Source: Anaspis maculata
Taxonomy: Eukaryota; Arthropoda; Insecta; Coleoptera; Scraptiidae
Length of the DNA stretch: 64,000 nucleotides
Direction: 5' to 3'
Assembly (NCBI GenBank): GCA_949128115.1
Contig: OX421966.1
Span: forward strand, 37,775,042-37,839,041
Part shown: positions 1 to 11,475 of the stretch, in pieces
Layout: each line of letters starts with the position of its first letter
Numbering within the stretch: position 1 is the stretch's first letter
Position numbers and translations under genes: made by a program
Notes under the pieces: generated by a model
The model's input: the letters and a program-made list of their open reading frames with translations, nothing else
Databases searched by the model: none
What the model was told of the DNA's origin: nothing

Positions 1-591
1 ATTGGCTTTCCAAGATTGTAAAACACACTGAAATCTACATATACTGTCCACGTTACAGCCCTTGAACTGACACTATGCAAATTGTTTCGTAAAATCTGGA
101 AATAAATTTTGAGTCATTTTCACTGCGTTCTAGCAGACGCTGTATCTCGGAGACTATCAACCACAAAGTGATGAATTTGTTACTGATCTCTTGATAATTT
201 AACGCGCTACATTTGCTTCGATGGTTTTTGTGTTCTAAAGGTGATAGTTTACAAGTTATTCAGAAAAAATCGAAAATTTACAAGGATGGCGCTCTTTTAT
301 TGGTTCTAGGAAAAAAGCCAAGCATTGGAATTTTCGGGAATTTCAGTATGTTATTCCACGTTAAATTCTGCATCGATCCACCAAATTTCGTCAACTTCCG
401 AATTTCTTTCCGGTTAAAATCTATTTTGACTGGACTATTTTGAGTAAAGAATAAGATTACCCTGATTAATCAGTGTACACCACAAAGTTCTTTGTAAAAT
501 TTCAACCATTTGAACAACACTGGTAGAACCAGAACCTTGGGTAGCGCTCTGTCAATTCACTATATAGTCTTATCAAATACAATGCGTTGTA
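1..591. other. AT-rich stretch, no gene recognised
   Basis: No open frame here shows a recognisable domain. The only sizeable frame (76 codons on the plus strand from 213) has no motif I know. No repeat structure was noticed before the hairpin that follows. Confidence 0.5.
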
Positions 592-736
592 CGCTTAATC
601 GTCAGATAATGTTTTAATAATATCATTTCGTTATAATCCCAACGCAAGAAAATACAACTCGCCCTATGGGCTCGTTGTATTTTCAGCTTTGGGATTATAG
701 CTCATAATATTACTAAAAAATTATCGACAATAATCG
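592..736. repeat. Small foldback (hairpin MITE-like)
   Basis: The sequence is an imperfect palindrome. The arm starting near 592 (CGCTTAATCGTCAGATAA) is mirrored by the arm ending near 736 (TTATCGACAATAATCG), and the inner arms are nearly perfect: AATCCCAACGCAAGAAAATA pairs with TATTTTCAGCTTTGGGATT around a loop near 664-670. This is the shape of a non-autonomous hairpin transposon. I see no coding sequence and could not fix a target duplication. Confidence 0.7.
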
Positions 737-1005
737 TACCACTCATTGTATTACTACTGACAATTCGTGAACTCTCTTTCGCGGTGATTGAAAACGATAT
801 TTCGACTCATTTGCAGAATATACCATGTTATCGATCGGTTTCTTTGATTGGCATAGTTACTTCACAACTCTTTATGAAATTGACTACATCTTTTTTCTTT
901 TCAGGCTTGGAAATCGCGATTTTACATTCGTTAGCAGCTTACTAGCTAATTCTCTAAGCTCATTGACATCTATAATTTTGAATATCTTGTCACTATAATG
1001 TAGTT

Positions 1006-1591
1006 TTACAGTCTGAATATTTTCTTCACCGGCTGTTTTGTTGAGCATACGGATAAAAGTTCTCGCAAGACTCTTTCATCTCTGGTAAGTATTTTTGACT
1101 CACTACCTTTCATTAGTCTTTCTTTATCTGACTTCTTCAATAAATCTCCATCACCGGACTGAGTCCTGGACCTCAAACCCTCAGGTTTGTTGTCACTAAT
1201 GACGTCTCTATGAGAAACAAAATGTAAGTTGCATTTCCTTATGACGAAACTCATACGGTCAGCTGATATTATTAAATTGAGTTGCGGTAGGTCGTATGCT
1301 TCTTTACTGTTTGTTACTTCGAACAACGTAACATTTTCGTTCGAAACGTTAATTTCTTTTGACATTAGGTCAGTATTTTGAAGAAAAAGAAATTATGCTC
1401 TGGCCTGGGGTGGTTATTTTTGCTATATTCACGTTGGAAGTTTTTTGAGGACGCGTGTTTTCAACTTCTGTTTCAAGCGATCGAACGTTAAATTTCGAGA
1501 ACGGTTGAGTCGACGATTTTGGTTTCTTGTTTACAATTGTTTCCCGCGTAGTATTTACTATTTTTGCATCGTGAGGCAAAACTATAGGCAC
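1006..1591 (-). pseudogene. Ty3/gypsy pol linker relic downstream of protease
   Basis: Two minus-strand frames (1370-1591 and 1006-1365) follow the retropepsin relic in the same orientation. Neither has a motif I can name. Their position directly after a protease, and their hydrophilic composition, suggest the poorly conserved spacer between protease and reverse transcriptase. No reverse transcriptase motif (such as xxDD) follows before the window start, so the element is truncated or continues outside. The assignment rests on context, not on similarity I could demonstrate. Confidence 0.4.
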
Positions 1592-1682
1592 ACTTTTACG
1601 AATTTCAATTGCCTTTTCTCTTGAATCGGATTTGACATTTTCGCTTATAAGCTCTTTTACAATTTGGCAACGTGGTGAGATT

Positions 1683-2060
1683 TTACGTGTATGTTTTTCT
1701 GCGGAGTAACACGTATGTTTGTTCTTCTGTATGTTTCAAAATTAACACAGATCTGCCGAAATCTAAAATACAGTTATACTTTCGAATATAATCCATGCCT
1801 AAAATTACATCGCATGGGATGGGAGAATCGTAATCCACTACATTAAATTCTTGAAAACTATCAAAATTTTTGCCGAAAAGCGTACCCAAAGTTTGTGAAA
1901 CACTTTCTGTGACTCCTCTTATCTTGGCACGATTATCTGGATAAATGATTTAGTTTCTGTCGATTTTTTCGCGTCTGAATAAGCTCGAGTCAGCTCCGCT
2001 GTCGATAAGAATAGTTATTGATTCGTCGTGCGTCATGTCCGTGTGAAATTTAACAAAACT
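1683..2060 (-). pseudogene. Retropepsin (aspartic protease) domain of an LTR retrotransposon, broken
   Basis: Read on the minus strand, the segment gives ILIDSGADSSLFRRE with the catalytic D-S-G-A tetrad at about 1992-2003. After an in-frame stop comes the substrate-cleft part, and then CDVILGMDYIRKYNCILDF near 1770-1810, the ILG motif that closes retroviral-type proteases. Both signature motifs, in the right order and roughly 80 residues apart, identify a retropepsin, the enzyme that cuts Gag-Pol in LTR retrotransposons. The stop codon just after the flap-side start shows it is inactive. It lies downstream of a gag-like frame in the same orientation, as expected for Ty3/gypsy. A BEL or other LTR family cannot be excluded without reverse transcriptase. 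Confidence 0.75.
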
Positions 2061-2680
2061 TCCCCCAGACAAATTAGAAGAAAAAATCTTTACTGTTGAT
2101 GGTCGCCCAGAACCTGACCTATGACCTGTGGACCATTTTCGTTTCCCGATTCAAAATGCCTTTCGTTGTAAGTGTTTTGTCGCTGTTTGCGACCATTATT
2201 ATCAAAATTATCGCGGTAGTTAAAAAAAAGTTCGCGCTGTCGGTTGTATCCTTCATTTTGTAAATAATTGACTGAACAGCCTCTACGTCGGTATTGGCTT
2301 CGACTACCTGAGCCATTAAATCCTGAATCGTGTCAGGTTTGCTTAATTTGAGCAATAATTTTATAGTTGGTGATGCCGTATTTTGATTGACTGCCTGTTC
2401 GACATCTGAAATTGTATATTTTTCAGCTACGTTAGCAGGAACTCCGTCCGATAAATATGCCTTATTGATCCATTTCTTGGATGAAGATTCATCAGTCTGG
2501 CTTGAACTGAATCCTTGGTCTCTGTTTTTATTACAGTTTTCAACTTTACAATGATTTCTTTATCTTTATTAGTTCAAGAGCATCTATGAACGTTTGAAAT
2601 TTCTCGGAGTCTCCGCTAAACGAATCTTTCAAACTAGTGGAACATAAGTTCAGAAATTTGGCGGCATCTGAATTCGACAT
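2061..2680 (-). pseudogene. Gag-like relic of the same LTR retrotransposon
   Basis: A minus-strand ATG at 2678-2680 opens MSNSDAAKFLNLCSTSLKDS and continues with a segment resembling the FSGD...F..FIDALEL start of insect Ty3/gypsy Gag. The frame then shifts, and further pieces (KLSKPDTIQDLMAQVVEAN near 2285-2350) continue toward the protease. Gag forms the particle that packages the element RNA. At least two frameshifts or stops break it. The start choice follows the only in-frame ATG before the conserved-looking segment. Upstream (above 2755) a different repeat begins, so no LTR is preserved next to it. Confidence 0.6.
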
Positions 2681-2754
2681 TTTGGTAGTTTTTAGTTTAT
2701 GTTTATGTAATTATCAAACTATTGACTGTTCTTAACAAGGTAGATCAAGATTTC

Positions 2755-3787
2755 ATGAATTCAATAAAAAACAAGTGAGTATGCCTTCACGTGCGTGAGT
2801 CTCAGTAGCGCATTTTCTCAAAGAGGCATATTGTGAACGTAAAGAAATTTGGTCGAAGAAGAAACACCATTCCTTGCCCACTTTCTTCATTCGAAACTCA
2901 TTGTGATATTTTGTTATCAGAATTGCCAATGAAATAGATTTGAATGAAAATTCTTTCACTCATTAATATTTTTTTGTTTGAGGGCGGGAGCTGGGAGTGA
3001 CGACTAATGAACATATAGCGAAAGAATTAGATTGTTATGTTTTCGGGTTCATGCTTTTCATTCATCTCTCACTTTGGGGGCAGCGTGTCGGGGCGGCAGC
3101 ATTTTGCAAAGTAACTGTTGCACAGTTTGAGTTGGGAGTTTCTAATTTCTAAATGTAAGAGAAATATGACAATCAGTGAAAATTGTTGAAAGTTGCATTT
3201 TTTTTTCTTTTGGGGGCAGAAGCTGGAAGCGGCGCCATATTAAAAGTAGCCTATCCTTTCTCATTTTTAGTCAGCTATTTATATACCGAAAGAATCAGAT
3301 CGCTATGTCTTCGGGTCTATGTTTTTCATTTTAAAGTGATTGGGGGCGGTTTTTAGCAGTTTTTATTATGTCGGCGGCGCATATTGAAGACGGAATGTTT
3401 CTTGGCTTACGTTTATAAGTAGCGACTATGTATTATTCAAAAAATGAGAACACCAGAGCATCAGGTCTGGTAGAAAGTGCAATATTATGTTATTTCAAGT
3501 TTATCGGGGGCGGTTTTCTCTACGTTGGCGGCGCAATACAGACACCCAATATAGCCTAGCCCTCCTTTGGGAGTGGCAGCTATGTAACAGCGAAAAAATT
3601 AGAAAGCTAGGTCGTCTAGTTTGGGAGGAGTTCGAGGAACGGACGGACGGACGGACGGACGGACGGACGGACGGACGGACGGACGGACGGACGGACGGAC
3701 GGACGGACGGACGGACGGACGGACGGACAAAGCGGTTGCCGAGGCGGTTGCAGTAGCGATTTTCATCAAGATGGAAAATGCGCTGAA
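2755..3787 (-). repeat. Compound dispersed repeat, copy 1 (minus orientation)
   Basis: This block is the reverse complement of a longer block at about 43360-45945. Both share, in order, a TTTTCCATCTTGATGAAAA end, a GGAC/GTCC microsatellite, a GC-rich segment with repeated CGCCCCC/GGGGGCG motifs, a satellite part, and a terminal part holding an open frame with YHNEFR and CATETHAREGILTCF. Here the satellite part has only two anchor copies (near 3035-3078 and 3303-3345). It has no convincing coding function; the shared frame may only mark the common ancestry. A third, shorter and more diverged copy is at 52400-52745. Confidence 0.75.
3639..3728. repeat. (GGAC)n microsatellite
   Basis: About 22 uninterrupted GGAC units lie inside the compound repeat. 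The matching site in the copy at 43403-43420 has only about four units, and the copy at 52450 has about three, so this tract has expanded locally. Confidence 0.95.
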
Positions 3788-4387
3788 AAGATGGAGTGCA
3801 AGTGCATCATATAAGAGTTTCTGACTGTTCCTAGGAATGCATGGTTAATTTTGCAAATTTCGCCCGTTAATCATCTTCAATTGAAATCAAAATGTTTCGC
3901 ATTTTTGCAAATCCTATCCGATTATATTGGGAAATTTGTAGTCACTCGTCATTTTCAAATAGGCGATTTTTATGCGTCGTCGAGAACTGCAACGTCTACA
4001 AGGTTGTTGCTGTTATAGTTGTCTGCTCGAACAACGGGATATTGATGTAGGGCCGAATAATTCTTCTCTTCGCGCATCAAAAAAAAAGGAGCCTCTACTG
4101 TCTGCTGGGCAGAATTTGGATGTTGGGCCGGATGACAGGTACAACAGTTGTTATGAACGTGTGTTGACATCTCTTTCGAAATCGGTCTTCGTGGAGGGTT
4201 ACTTTTGGCGTTTCGCCCTCCTGGATAAGGTACTTAAGTTACTATCGCATAACGCCGTCTTCGTGGATTGTTTTCTCCGCAGGGCCATCAGGTTAGAACT
4301 CGTTGTTGGCGTGGTTTATTCACCATTTTTCACGAATTATCAACTTTCACTTTCATCATCTTAGGAACTTGCTTCAAGGAACTTTAA
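3788..4387. other. Possible leader of an LTR element, no clear gene
   Basis: Frames exist on both strands (130 codons plus, 66 codons minus) but neither shows a domain. If the LTR and primer-binding-like site at 4388-4597 are correct, this stretch would be the leader and early gag region of a minus-strand element. I could not recognise Gag in it. Confidence 0.35.
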
Positions 4388-4400
4388 GTCACGGTCGCCA
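4388..4400 (-). promoter_or_regulatory. Primer-binding-site-like motif of an LTR element
   Basis: On the minus strand the motif reads TGGCGACCGTGAC, two bases after a candidate LTR end. TGGCGACC-type sites directly after the 5' LTR are common in insect Ty3/gypsy elements, where a tRNA primes minus-strand DNA synthesis. The match is by eye; the tRNA was not identified. Confidence 0.5.
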
Positions 4401-4402
4401 CG

Positions 4403-4597
4403 TGGTGAGGCCCTTTGGGCACATGCACGAATGACGGACAAGTATAATACGTTTCATAGGTTTATTCGAATCTAGTCTGATGTGTTCCTCAACTCGCTAT
4501 ACATACAATTGATTGATATAATAATAAATAATAATGCGTAAGTCTGTTTTGCTGAGTTAGGAAGTGTGTGATCTCCTTGACACACCTGCCTATTACA
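4403..4597 (-). repeat. Candidate short LTR (TG...CA)
   Basis: On the minus strand the segment starts TGTAATAGGCAGG and ends CCTCACCA, giving TG...CA termini. It contains an AATAAA-like polyadenylation signal and is followed by the primer-binding-like site. No second LTR copy was found in the window, so it may be a 5' LTR of a truncated element or a solo LTR. The length of about 195 bp is plausible for arthropod LTR elements. Confidence 0.5.
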
Positions 4598-4794
4598 ATT
4601 AGATCATTGAGTTATTATTGAGTGCATAATTCTGGTATATCACATGTTTTACAAAATATTCAGAGGCCAACAATCGAAGCGTATCCTGAGCGAGGTACAC
4701 AGCGGCATCTTTCGCAACAGTTCGACATGTAATCGGTGCTCTTCAGACGTAACATGCCTTCCGTTCTGTTTCTCTTCAAGTTGATGAACGGCGT

Positions 4795-5480
4795 CATTGA
4801 CTGGGTGCGTTAAGTTGGCCCCCTCATTTTCGAATTCCGAAAATTCGACTGCGGCATCGTAAAATGCTCGCAAGATGCTGGCAAATGCTGTATTTTTTTT
4901 TTAAATGCTCGGCCCGATTCGCCAAAACAACAATTTTTTTGTTTGGGGGGCCAACTTAACGGTAGCCCTCCCACTTTCGAGTTTTGGAAATTTCACGACG
5001 GCATCGTAAAATGCTCGCGAAATGCTGGCGAATGCTGTATTTTTTTCGAAAAATGCTGGGCCCAAATCGACACAAAAGCCCTTCAAAGTTGGGGGGTCAG
5101 CTTAACGATAGCCCCCCCACTCTCGAATTTTGGAAATTTCACGACGGCATCTTAAAATGCTCGCGAAATGCTGACGAATGCTGTATTTTTTCCGAAAAAT
5201 GCTCAGCCCAATTCGCAAAAACTATATATTTGGGGGGCCAACTCAACGGTAGCCCCACCCCACATTCGAGTTTTCAAAATTTCACGACGGCATCGTAAAA
5301 TGCTCGTGAAATACCAAGGAATGCTGTATTTTTTTCCAAAAATGCTAGGCCCAAATCGACACAAAGGTCCTGTGAAGTTGGGGGGTCACTTAAAGCAAGC
5401 CCTTCGCTTTCGAATTATGGGAATTTCACGACGGCATAGCAAAATGCTGGCGAATGCTGTATTTATTCCAAAATATGCTC
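4795..5480. repeat. 146-bp satellite, about five tandem units
   Basis: A unit containing AAAATGCTCGCGAAATGCTG followed by GAATGCTGTATTTTTT recurs at about 4862, 5008, 5154, 5298 and 5441, giving a period near 146 bp. Each unit also holds a G-rich TTGGGGGG(G/T)C segment and TTTCACGACGGCATC. Overlapping plus-strand frames of 70-126 codons are by-products of the repeat. Units differ by many substitutions, so the array is not very recent. Confidence 0.9.
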
Positions 5481-5699
5481 TGTTCATCACGATTTCCCAT
5501 CCTGTTATTCCTGTGCGATGTAGACGGTCCTGTTTAGATAACGGTTAATGACTGTTTGAATTATGGTCTGCTTTCTAATCATTCAATAACGATAAGCGCA
5601 AGTGAGGCACCACTGACAACTGGGAGTGAGGATACTCAGTTCAAATCGCAAAATTGAACCTAGACCTTCAATCTAAATGTTATATGAAATTGTTAATTT

Positions 5700-6041
5700 A
5701 CTTAAAAGGACGGAGTCAAATTGGTAGAATAAGGCGTTGCGGAATCAATCACTGTTGGTTTATTCCTCGACAGAAATTCACCATTCAGGTCTCTTTCGAA
5801 AACTACAAGGATGTACTTTGGTTTGAGCCCATTGAAATTTTCAGTATCAAAAAAAAATCAAACTTCTAATTCAAATTCCGAAATTCAAAAATTTCTTTGA
5901 ATTTTGGTAATGTCTATAGGCTCAGACCAAAGTACATCCTTGTAGCTTTCCAACGAGACCTGAATGGTAAGTTTCTGTCGAGGAATAAAGCCACAGCGAC
6001 TGATTCCGCAACGTCCTATTTTACCAATTCAACTCCATCCT
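5700..6041. mobile_element. Small foldback element, family F1
   Basis: The arms are inverted: GGTAGAATAAGGCGTTGCGG near 5721 is mirrored by CCGCAACGTCCTATTTTACC near 6006. ACTACAAGGATGTACTTTGG near 5803 is mirrored by CCAAAGTACATCCTTGTAGC near 5928. A related foldback is at 49190-49400. The right arm stops exactly at the flank of the large foldback that starts at 6045. There is no coding content. Confidence 0.85.
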
Positions 6042-6044
6042 TAA

Positions 6045-7876
6045 TAGTCCGGTGGTTAAGCGCCAAAAAAAGCTCGAACTATGCATTTTGAGCTTAAGCA
6101 ATGCGCTTTTGGGGTACGATTGGGGATCCCCATACCTTAATTTCAAGAGTTGGAGACATCGGTGCACTCGATGCGGAAGGGGTCTGGGGGGCCCTTGAAC
6201 GAAAGTTGAAGGTGCGAGGCTTCCACCAAATCACCATACCACCACGAAATTCCTACTTGGATGTCATTAAACGACTCTAACCTACACATTGACAACATTT
6301 GTTACCATGTCCCAACAGTTCTTCACACTGAAAAAAATTAATTCTTATGACAGATCGGAAAAAACTGTTTTTCTCAATTCTTCATCCCCACAACGAATAA
6401 ACTGCCAAGTTTGGTGTCATTTCAGAATAAACGGCATCCTCTGGTTTCATTCACCGAGTCAAAATGTTTGTGAGACCACCGTGCAAAGAATGGCACGCCA
6501 AGAAGTGAGCATTTTTGAGCACCTCATTTAACAGTAGTTTCTTGACTGATACCAATCGATATGATTGATAATTTTGACATGGATGAATAACTTGAACTCT
6601 TTTGTAACGGTAATACATGTGAATGAAACTCGACACGAGCGTGGAGGCCTGGGAAAAAAAATTTTCTCCAGCGGTCGAATTTATTTCACGCCTACTGAGC
6701 GTTAGTTTGTTGGACTCAGGCAGGCAGCGTTTGAATAGGTTCGGAGACAAAATTTCCATATCTGTCTATGCAGCTGAGTAGCATAATTCTGGAAACTGAT
6801 TTGAGAATCATCAAAGATTATTTTGACAGTCACTAGGTACCCCCATGGGGATTAACTGCAGGGATCATGGCTGACGACGGAGGGAATTCAACTTTTAAAG
6901 TGTTATTTTCTATTTTCCTCTACCAACCTTCAAGGTTGTTATCATTTTGTACGTGTAAGTTTTCTTATGTTTGAAGAAGAAATAATTTTATAAAAACAAC
7001 CGTGAAAATGACTGTCATAGTGGCAGAAAATAAGATCTTGGACGTTGAATTTCCTCCGCCGTTAGCCATCACCTCTGCAGTTAACCACCATGTGGGTACT
7101 GACCGGCAAAACAATCATTGATGATTCATAAATCGATTTTCAGAATTGAACTGCTCAACTTTTCAGAAAGATATGGAAATTTTGCTTCCAAAGCTATCCA
7201 AACGCTGCCTGCCTGAGCCCAACAAACTAACGCTCAGTAGGCGTGAAATAAATTCGACCGCTGGAGAAAATTATTTTTTTCCAAGCCTCCACGCTCGTGT
7301 CGAGTTTCATTCACATGCATTACCGTTACAAAAGAGTTCAAGTTATTGATCCATGACAAAATTATCAATCATATCGATTGGTATCAGCCAAGAAACTACT
7401 GTTAAATGAGGTGCTCTAAAATGCTCACTTCTTGGCGTGTCATTCTTTGCACGGTGGTCTCACAAACATTTTGACTCGGTGAATGAAATCAGAGGATGCC
7501 GTTTACTCCAAAATGACACCACACCTGGCAGTTTATTCGTTGTGGGGATGAAAAATCGAGAAAAACTGTTTTTTCCGATCTGTCATAAGAACTAATTTTT
7601 TTCAGTGTGATAAACTGTTGGGACATGGTAACAAATGTTGTCAATGTGTAGGTTAGAGTCTTTTGATGACATCCAAGTAGAAATTACGTGGTGGTATGGT
7701 GATTTGGTGGGAAGCCCCACACCTTCAACTTTCAAGGGCCCCCCAGACCCCCTCCGCATCGAGTGCACCGATGTCTCCAACTCTTGAAATTAAGGTTGAG
7801 GGACCCCCAATCAAACCCCAAAAGCGCATTGCTCAAGCTCAAAATGCATAGTTAGGACGCTTAACCCACCGGACTA
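6045..7876. mobile_element. Giant foldback element, 1.83 kb, TSD-like TAA
   Basis: Nearly the whole element is one inverted repeat. Left arm 6045 to about 6900 is mirrored by about 7035-7876, with a loop of roughly 130 bp. The ends read TAGTCCGGTGG and CCACCGGACTA. TAA flanks it on both sides (6042-6044 and 7877-7879), a three-base duplication of the TWA type known for PIF/Harbinger elements. The arms differ by scattered substitutions and small indels. The frames inside (80-102 codons) mirror each other on both strands and look like shadows. No transposase is seen, so it is non-autonomous. Confidence 0.9.
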
Positions 7877-7879
7877 TAA

Positions 7880-9344
7880 TGCCGTATTAAGGCTGAAGGG
7901 GACTGAAATTGAGTACCAAGTGTGCGACAGAGAGGAAATACATCAAAAATAATAAAATGTTTTTGAGAAAACTATTGGTCCGATTTTGGATCTGAAAAGA
8001 GGGTTATACTCAAATTTTAATTCTATTTGATGCACTGGTCAAAAAATTTTTGCAAAAAAATTCATTTTTTTTTTGAATCATCTTTCAATTTCACAATTGA
8101 ATATTAATTTTTTTGAGCACACTGCCAATCTGACTGACGCACATAACTGACGTAGCTCACGTGCCCCGTAACAGATAACGCACATCTGACTGACGTTGCC
8201 CCGGATCAGCTGTTTAAGACGGAGCTGCGTGACGTCAGTGGAAATGGTCTATTATTGACCAGTTGCTTATTACACTGCTGGGATTTTCTACGGGACTGAG
8301 GATACAGTCTAATCCGGCATAGAAGTATTGTTTACCGCGGAGCTATGAAATATTATACGATAATACCGGAGGGGGATGGCTTGCGCTTGCACGTGGCGGC
8401 GCGCGATTAACTTCAAAAGGGAATTTTCAAAATTGATTTCGGTCGATACTATCAATGATTCTTGAATTTTGAAAATAGGTTTAAAAAAAAAAGAAGACAA
8501 AACAATTTTTTTTTTTAAAACAACAAATCAAAATGGTCGACTACAGCATCAAATAATTACATTTTCTAAATATAATAACGTTTGAATTTTGAAAATCGGC
8601 GAATTGGGTGAATTTTGAGAATGTTAATAGTTTCCGCGCCATCTCGCGTCTCAGAATCACATTATTTTATCGTCCTCTGTAGCCTTAAGTTATCAGTTAT
8701 TCAGAATTTGGTACAGTTGTCGACCAGTTCCAATAGATTCGTTCCTCGTATCCGACCCAAATGCCCTAATAAGTAGTACCTACCTACGACTATTTTTTTT
8801 TGTGATAAACTGATAAAAGTAATCTGGCGAAGCATGCATTTCATAAATTCTACAATACCTACATTCTACACAGTATGAAATCGATTGACCAATTATTACT
8901 TTTCTCGAATAATAGTAAATATTACACTTAGCTAAAATTAACACCATAATAATTAGTAAATGCTACTAAACCCACCTGAAGTTTTCACAAAGAATGAATG
9001 CCTCAAAAATTTGATTTAAGAAGAATTTAAAAGTAGGAAGTTCGTTACAAGTGGCGGCTCTAGAATTATCAACTTCATTGACTGTCCAGGGTTGCTCTGT
9101 CGTCTTGATTTTCTTGTACCCGTGCATTGTTCGCGTAGTTCCCGACTTCCCGATTGTTTCACCTCCCTTTCGCAAGGACGAACGTCTTATCGTCTTCTTC
9201 TGTCCATCGAATGATTCTAAGCTATTCCTGCGTCGAGGAGGCATGTGGACATCCAATGAGGTCTGGTCCCCCCCCCCGAGGGCTTCTTGAATCACCAAAA
9301 CTGAAGACTATTTTTGTAAAAAATATTGTTCTCATATCCTGTTC
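7880..9344. other. No gene recognised
   Basis: About 1.5 kb without a supported gene. A TGACG-rich patch with two CTGACTGACG copies lies near 8130-8200. Opposed frames at 8966-9298 and 9051-9290 overlap antisense, and neither shows a domain. Confidence 0.5.
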
Positions 9345-9610
9345 ACGAGGATCCGCAGCAACTGGGGAGTCGAAAAAAACCTCCCGGCAAGTAAAATGAC
9401 CTTTGTCCCTTGCAAATGTAGGTAAAGCCGAAAATGTTGTTGAATGTTCACAATTCGGTGGCTGAAGCAGTTTGTCAGAAATTGGGCATTTGGGAAGATT
9501 GAGAGGTTATCCCATTTTTGACAAACTGAGTCGCTTCACTTCTGCAAAAGACGTGCTTTTTGCTTTCCGGCCATTTTTCGACTTTCCAGTTGCTGCGGAT
9601 CGCCACCAAA
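9345..9610. repeat. Foldback (MITE-like)
   Basis: GATCCGCAGCAACTGG near 9350 is mirrored by CCAGTTGCTGCGGATC ending near 9602, with AGTCGAAAAA/TTTTTCGACT continuing inward. An inner pair, GCAGTTTGTCA versus TGACAAACTG, lies near 9468 and 9520. No target duplication could be fixed. Confidence 0.75.
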
Positions 9611-11130
9611 AAAGTAGGTATGCAAAAGTCTCAGTTAATCCACGCCACTGCTATAACCGAAGGAATAACCTTATTGCCCGGCTATCGAATAATGAATGGA
9701 AGGACGAAAATCGATGATATGAGAGATGTGACCAAGAGGCAAATGGACAAAAGATAATACAAAAAAGTCTCATCCGCGGTTGGTCAGGTCGGCGGTCGTA
9801 GAAGCAGACGAAGGAATTAGAAAAAGATAACTGTGTCGGACATCTCTCCGACTGGCGGATAACCTCGGAAAGACGTAAATTTCCACTTCATTTCGGCCCT
9901 CCTTTAACAAAATAAACTCTCTCTCCCCGGCACAAGCTTTGTGCGCTTTCACAAAACCGCCCCTTTGCGTCGCTCAGAGGTGATGGGTATTTTTTCGGTA
10001 GGCGGAAGGCGGAAAACCGCAGATAAAACGCCATTTCCAGGCTATTTCGATGGCGGTTTTTCGCCAAAAACGATTTTTCAAAATATGACCCATTTTTCCG
10101 GCTATGGATTCTGGTTTACCAGACTCTACACATCAGTTTGGTTCGGCATGCGCATGCATGCCCATTTCGCTAATGATGGTTTGCGACGGAGAAAAAAAGA
10201 GCTTGCGTGTCGAACTGGGGGAATCCCTCATCTCTCCCGATACCGCACACGATCTCGGGGTAGAAAATCATCGACATGGACGTTATTTATAAGCGCGAGG
10301 GGATTTTTATCACTCAATATTGGACGGCCTAAACGATTAATAATAGGAAGAGAAGCACCATCACGGAAATACCTTCTGTCGAAAGAAAGTTGCGCCACTC
10401 AGCGTTATGGAAGTTGTGTGTGCATGGTGTGTGTTATGTGCGAGAGTGTAGCATGCGTCACTCACTATATTGAGCACGTGCAATCTATGCGATTATCCTG
10501 TTCTTCTCGTATATAGTGTTCGTCGCACATCAACAAATGGACATGTCTATTAAATTATCGCCTCTTTGCCAATGATGATTCTTGACAGTTCTATCCAGTA
10601 GATGGTGGCGATAGGCTGAAGCCCAAGTAAAGCAATTTCAAATCAGGTACAAAAATTTCATATATTAGGCATGTAATTTTTAAAAGTCAGTGATGAATCC
10701 TATATATTATTTACAAAGGAGAGAAAGCATTATAGTCTTTTCTTTAGTGCATCGAATAGTATGGAACAATTTGGACCTTTGTATTTTTAATATTTCCGTC
10801 TTCATCTCAGAAATAGCACATTACGTAGCAAGTACGGGAAGTGATACATTACGCATGAGTGTGTAAGTTGATGCACGAGGGGCAGCCGAGTGCAGAAATC
10901 ACACGAATGAAAGTAAGACACTTTACGGCGAGTTACGTACACTATTTTTCCTACGACCGGGAGAAAATTACATTAAAATTGAGACGTAAGTAATTTTCGT
11001 GTTTTTCTGTAAACGTAGATTTTATAAAAACCAGTGGATGGATAATAATTACAGGAATGGTATTTTGAATAAGTTTATGAAGAAAATGTTTATGTGTATA
11101 TCAAATTTTCAAAAAATGATAATTTTTTTA
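9611..11130. other. No gene recognised
   Basis: The longest frame (plus, 9941-10516, 191 codons) has no domain, no repeat symmetry and no coding signature I recognise. I leave it unannotated as a gene. A CpG-containing region around 9950-10300 may be unique host sequence. Confidence 0.4.
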
Positions 11131-11250
11131 CAATTTTCAATTTTTTCTCAAAAAACACCTCTATTCTCTGACCACCCAAATTTAACAATACTAATATTTT
11201 CCCATATTCCAATTTTTTCTCGGAAAACACCGCTATTTTCTGACCAAGCC
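11131..11250 (+). repeat. Two-copy direct repeat, spacing about 73 bp
   Basis: CAATTTTTTCTC(A/G)(A/G)AAAACACC followed by CTATT(C/T)TCTGACCA occurs near 11136 and again near 11209. It is a short tandem duplication with a few substitutions and no coding role. Confidence 0.75.
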
Positions 11251-11394
11251 TGCCTGTGGCTGTTGTTCTTGAGCATCTCACAAGCGAGCGGTACACAGAA
11301 TTATCGCAAAAAATCAAGAATCCCATCAAGAACTAGTATTTGAAATTTAGATAGCTTTGGAAATATAAAAAATGATCTTTTTCATAAAAAAAAA

Positions 11395-11475
11395 TTAGGG
11401 GAGTCGCAGGTTTGGAACTCGCGCCCTCTGGACACGCGCCTCGCGCCTCGATCCCCGAGCAGGAATGAATTTTTG
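11395..11475 (-). repeat. Possible tRNA-derived SINE fragment
   Basis: On the minus strand the segment carries GCGCGAGTTCCAAACCT, which resembles a pol III B box (GGTTCGANTCC) with changes, preceded by a GC-rich stretch and followed by a T-rich end. No clear A box and no second copy were found, so the call is weak. Confidence 0.25.

Noticed and set aside
3487..3824. Frames with DGRT repeats
   Set aside because: The repeats are only the translation of the GGAC microsatellite.
4943..5548. Three overlapping plus frames with KMLAKCWRMLYFF-type repeats
   Set aside because: They translate the 146-bp satellite and exist in several frames.
9941..10516. 191-codon plus frame
   Set aside because: No domain, no signal peptide, no codon-level support and an antisense environment of short frames. 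Length alone is not enough in a eukaryotic genome.
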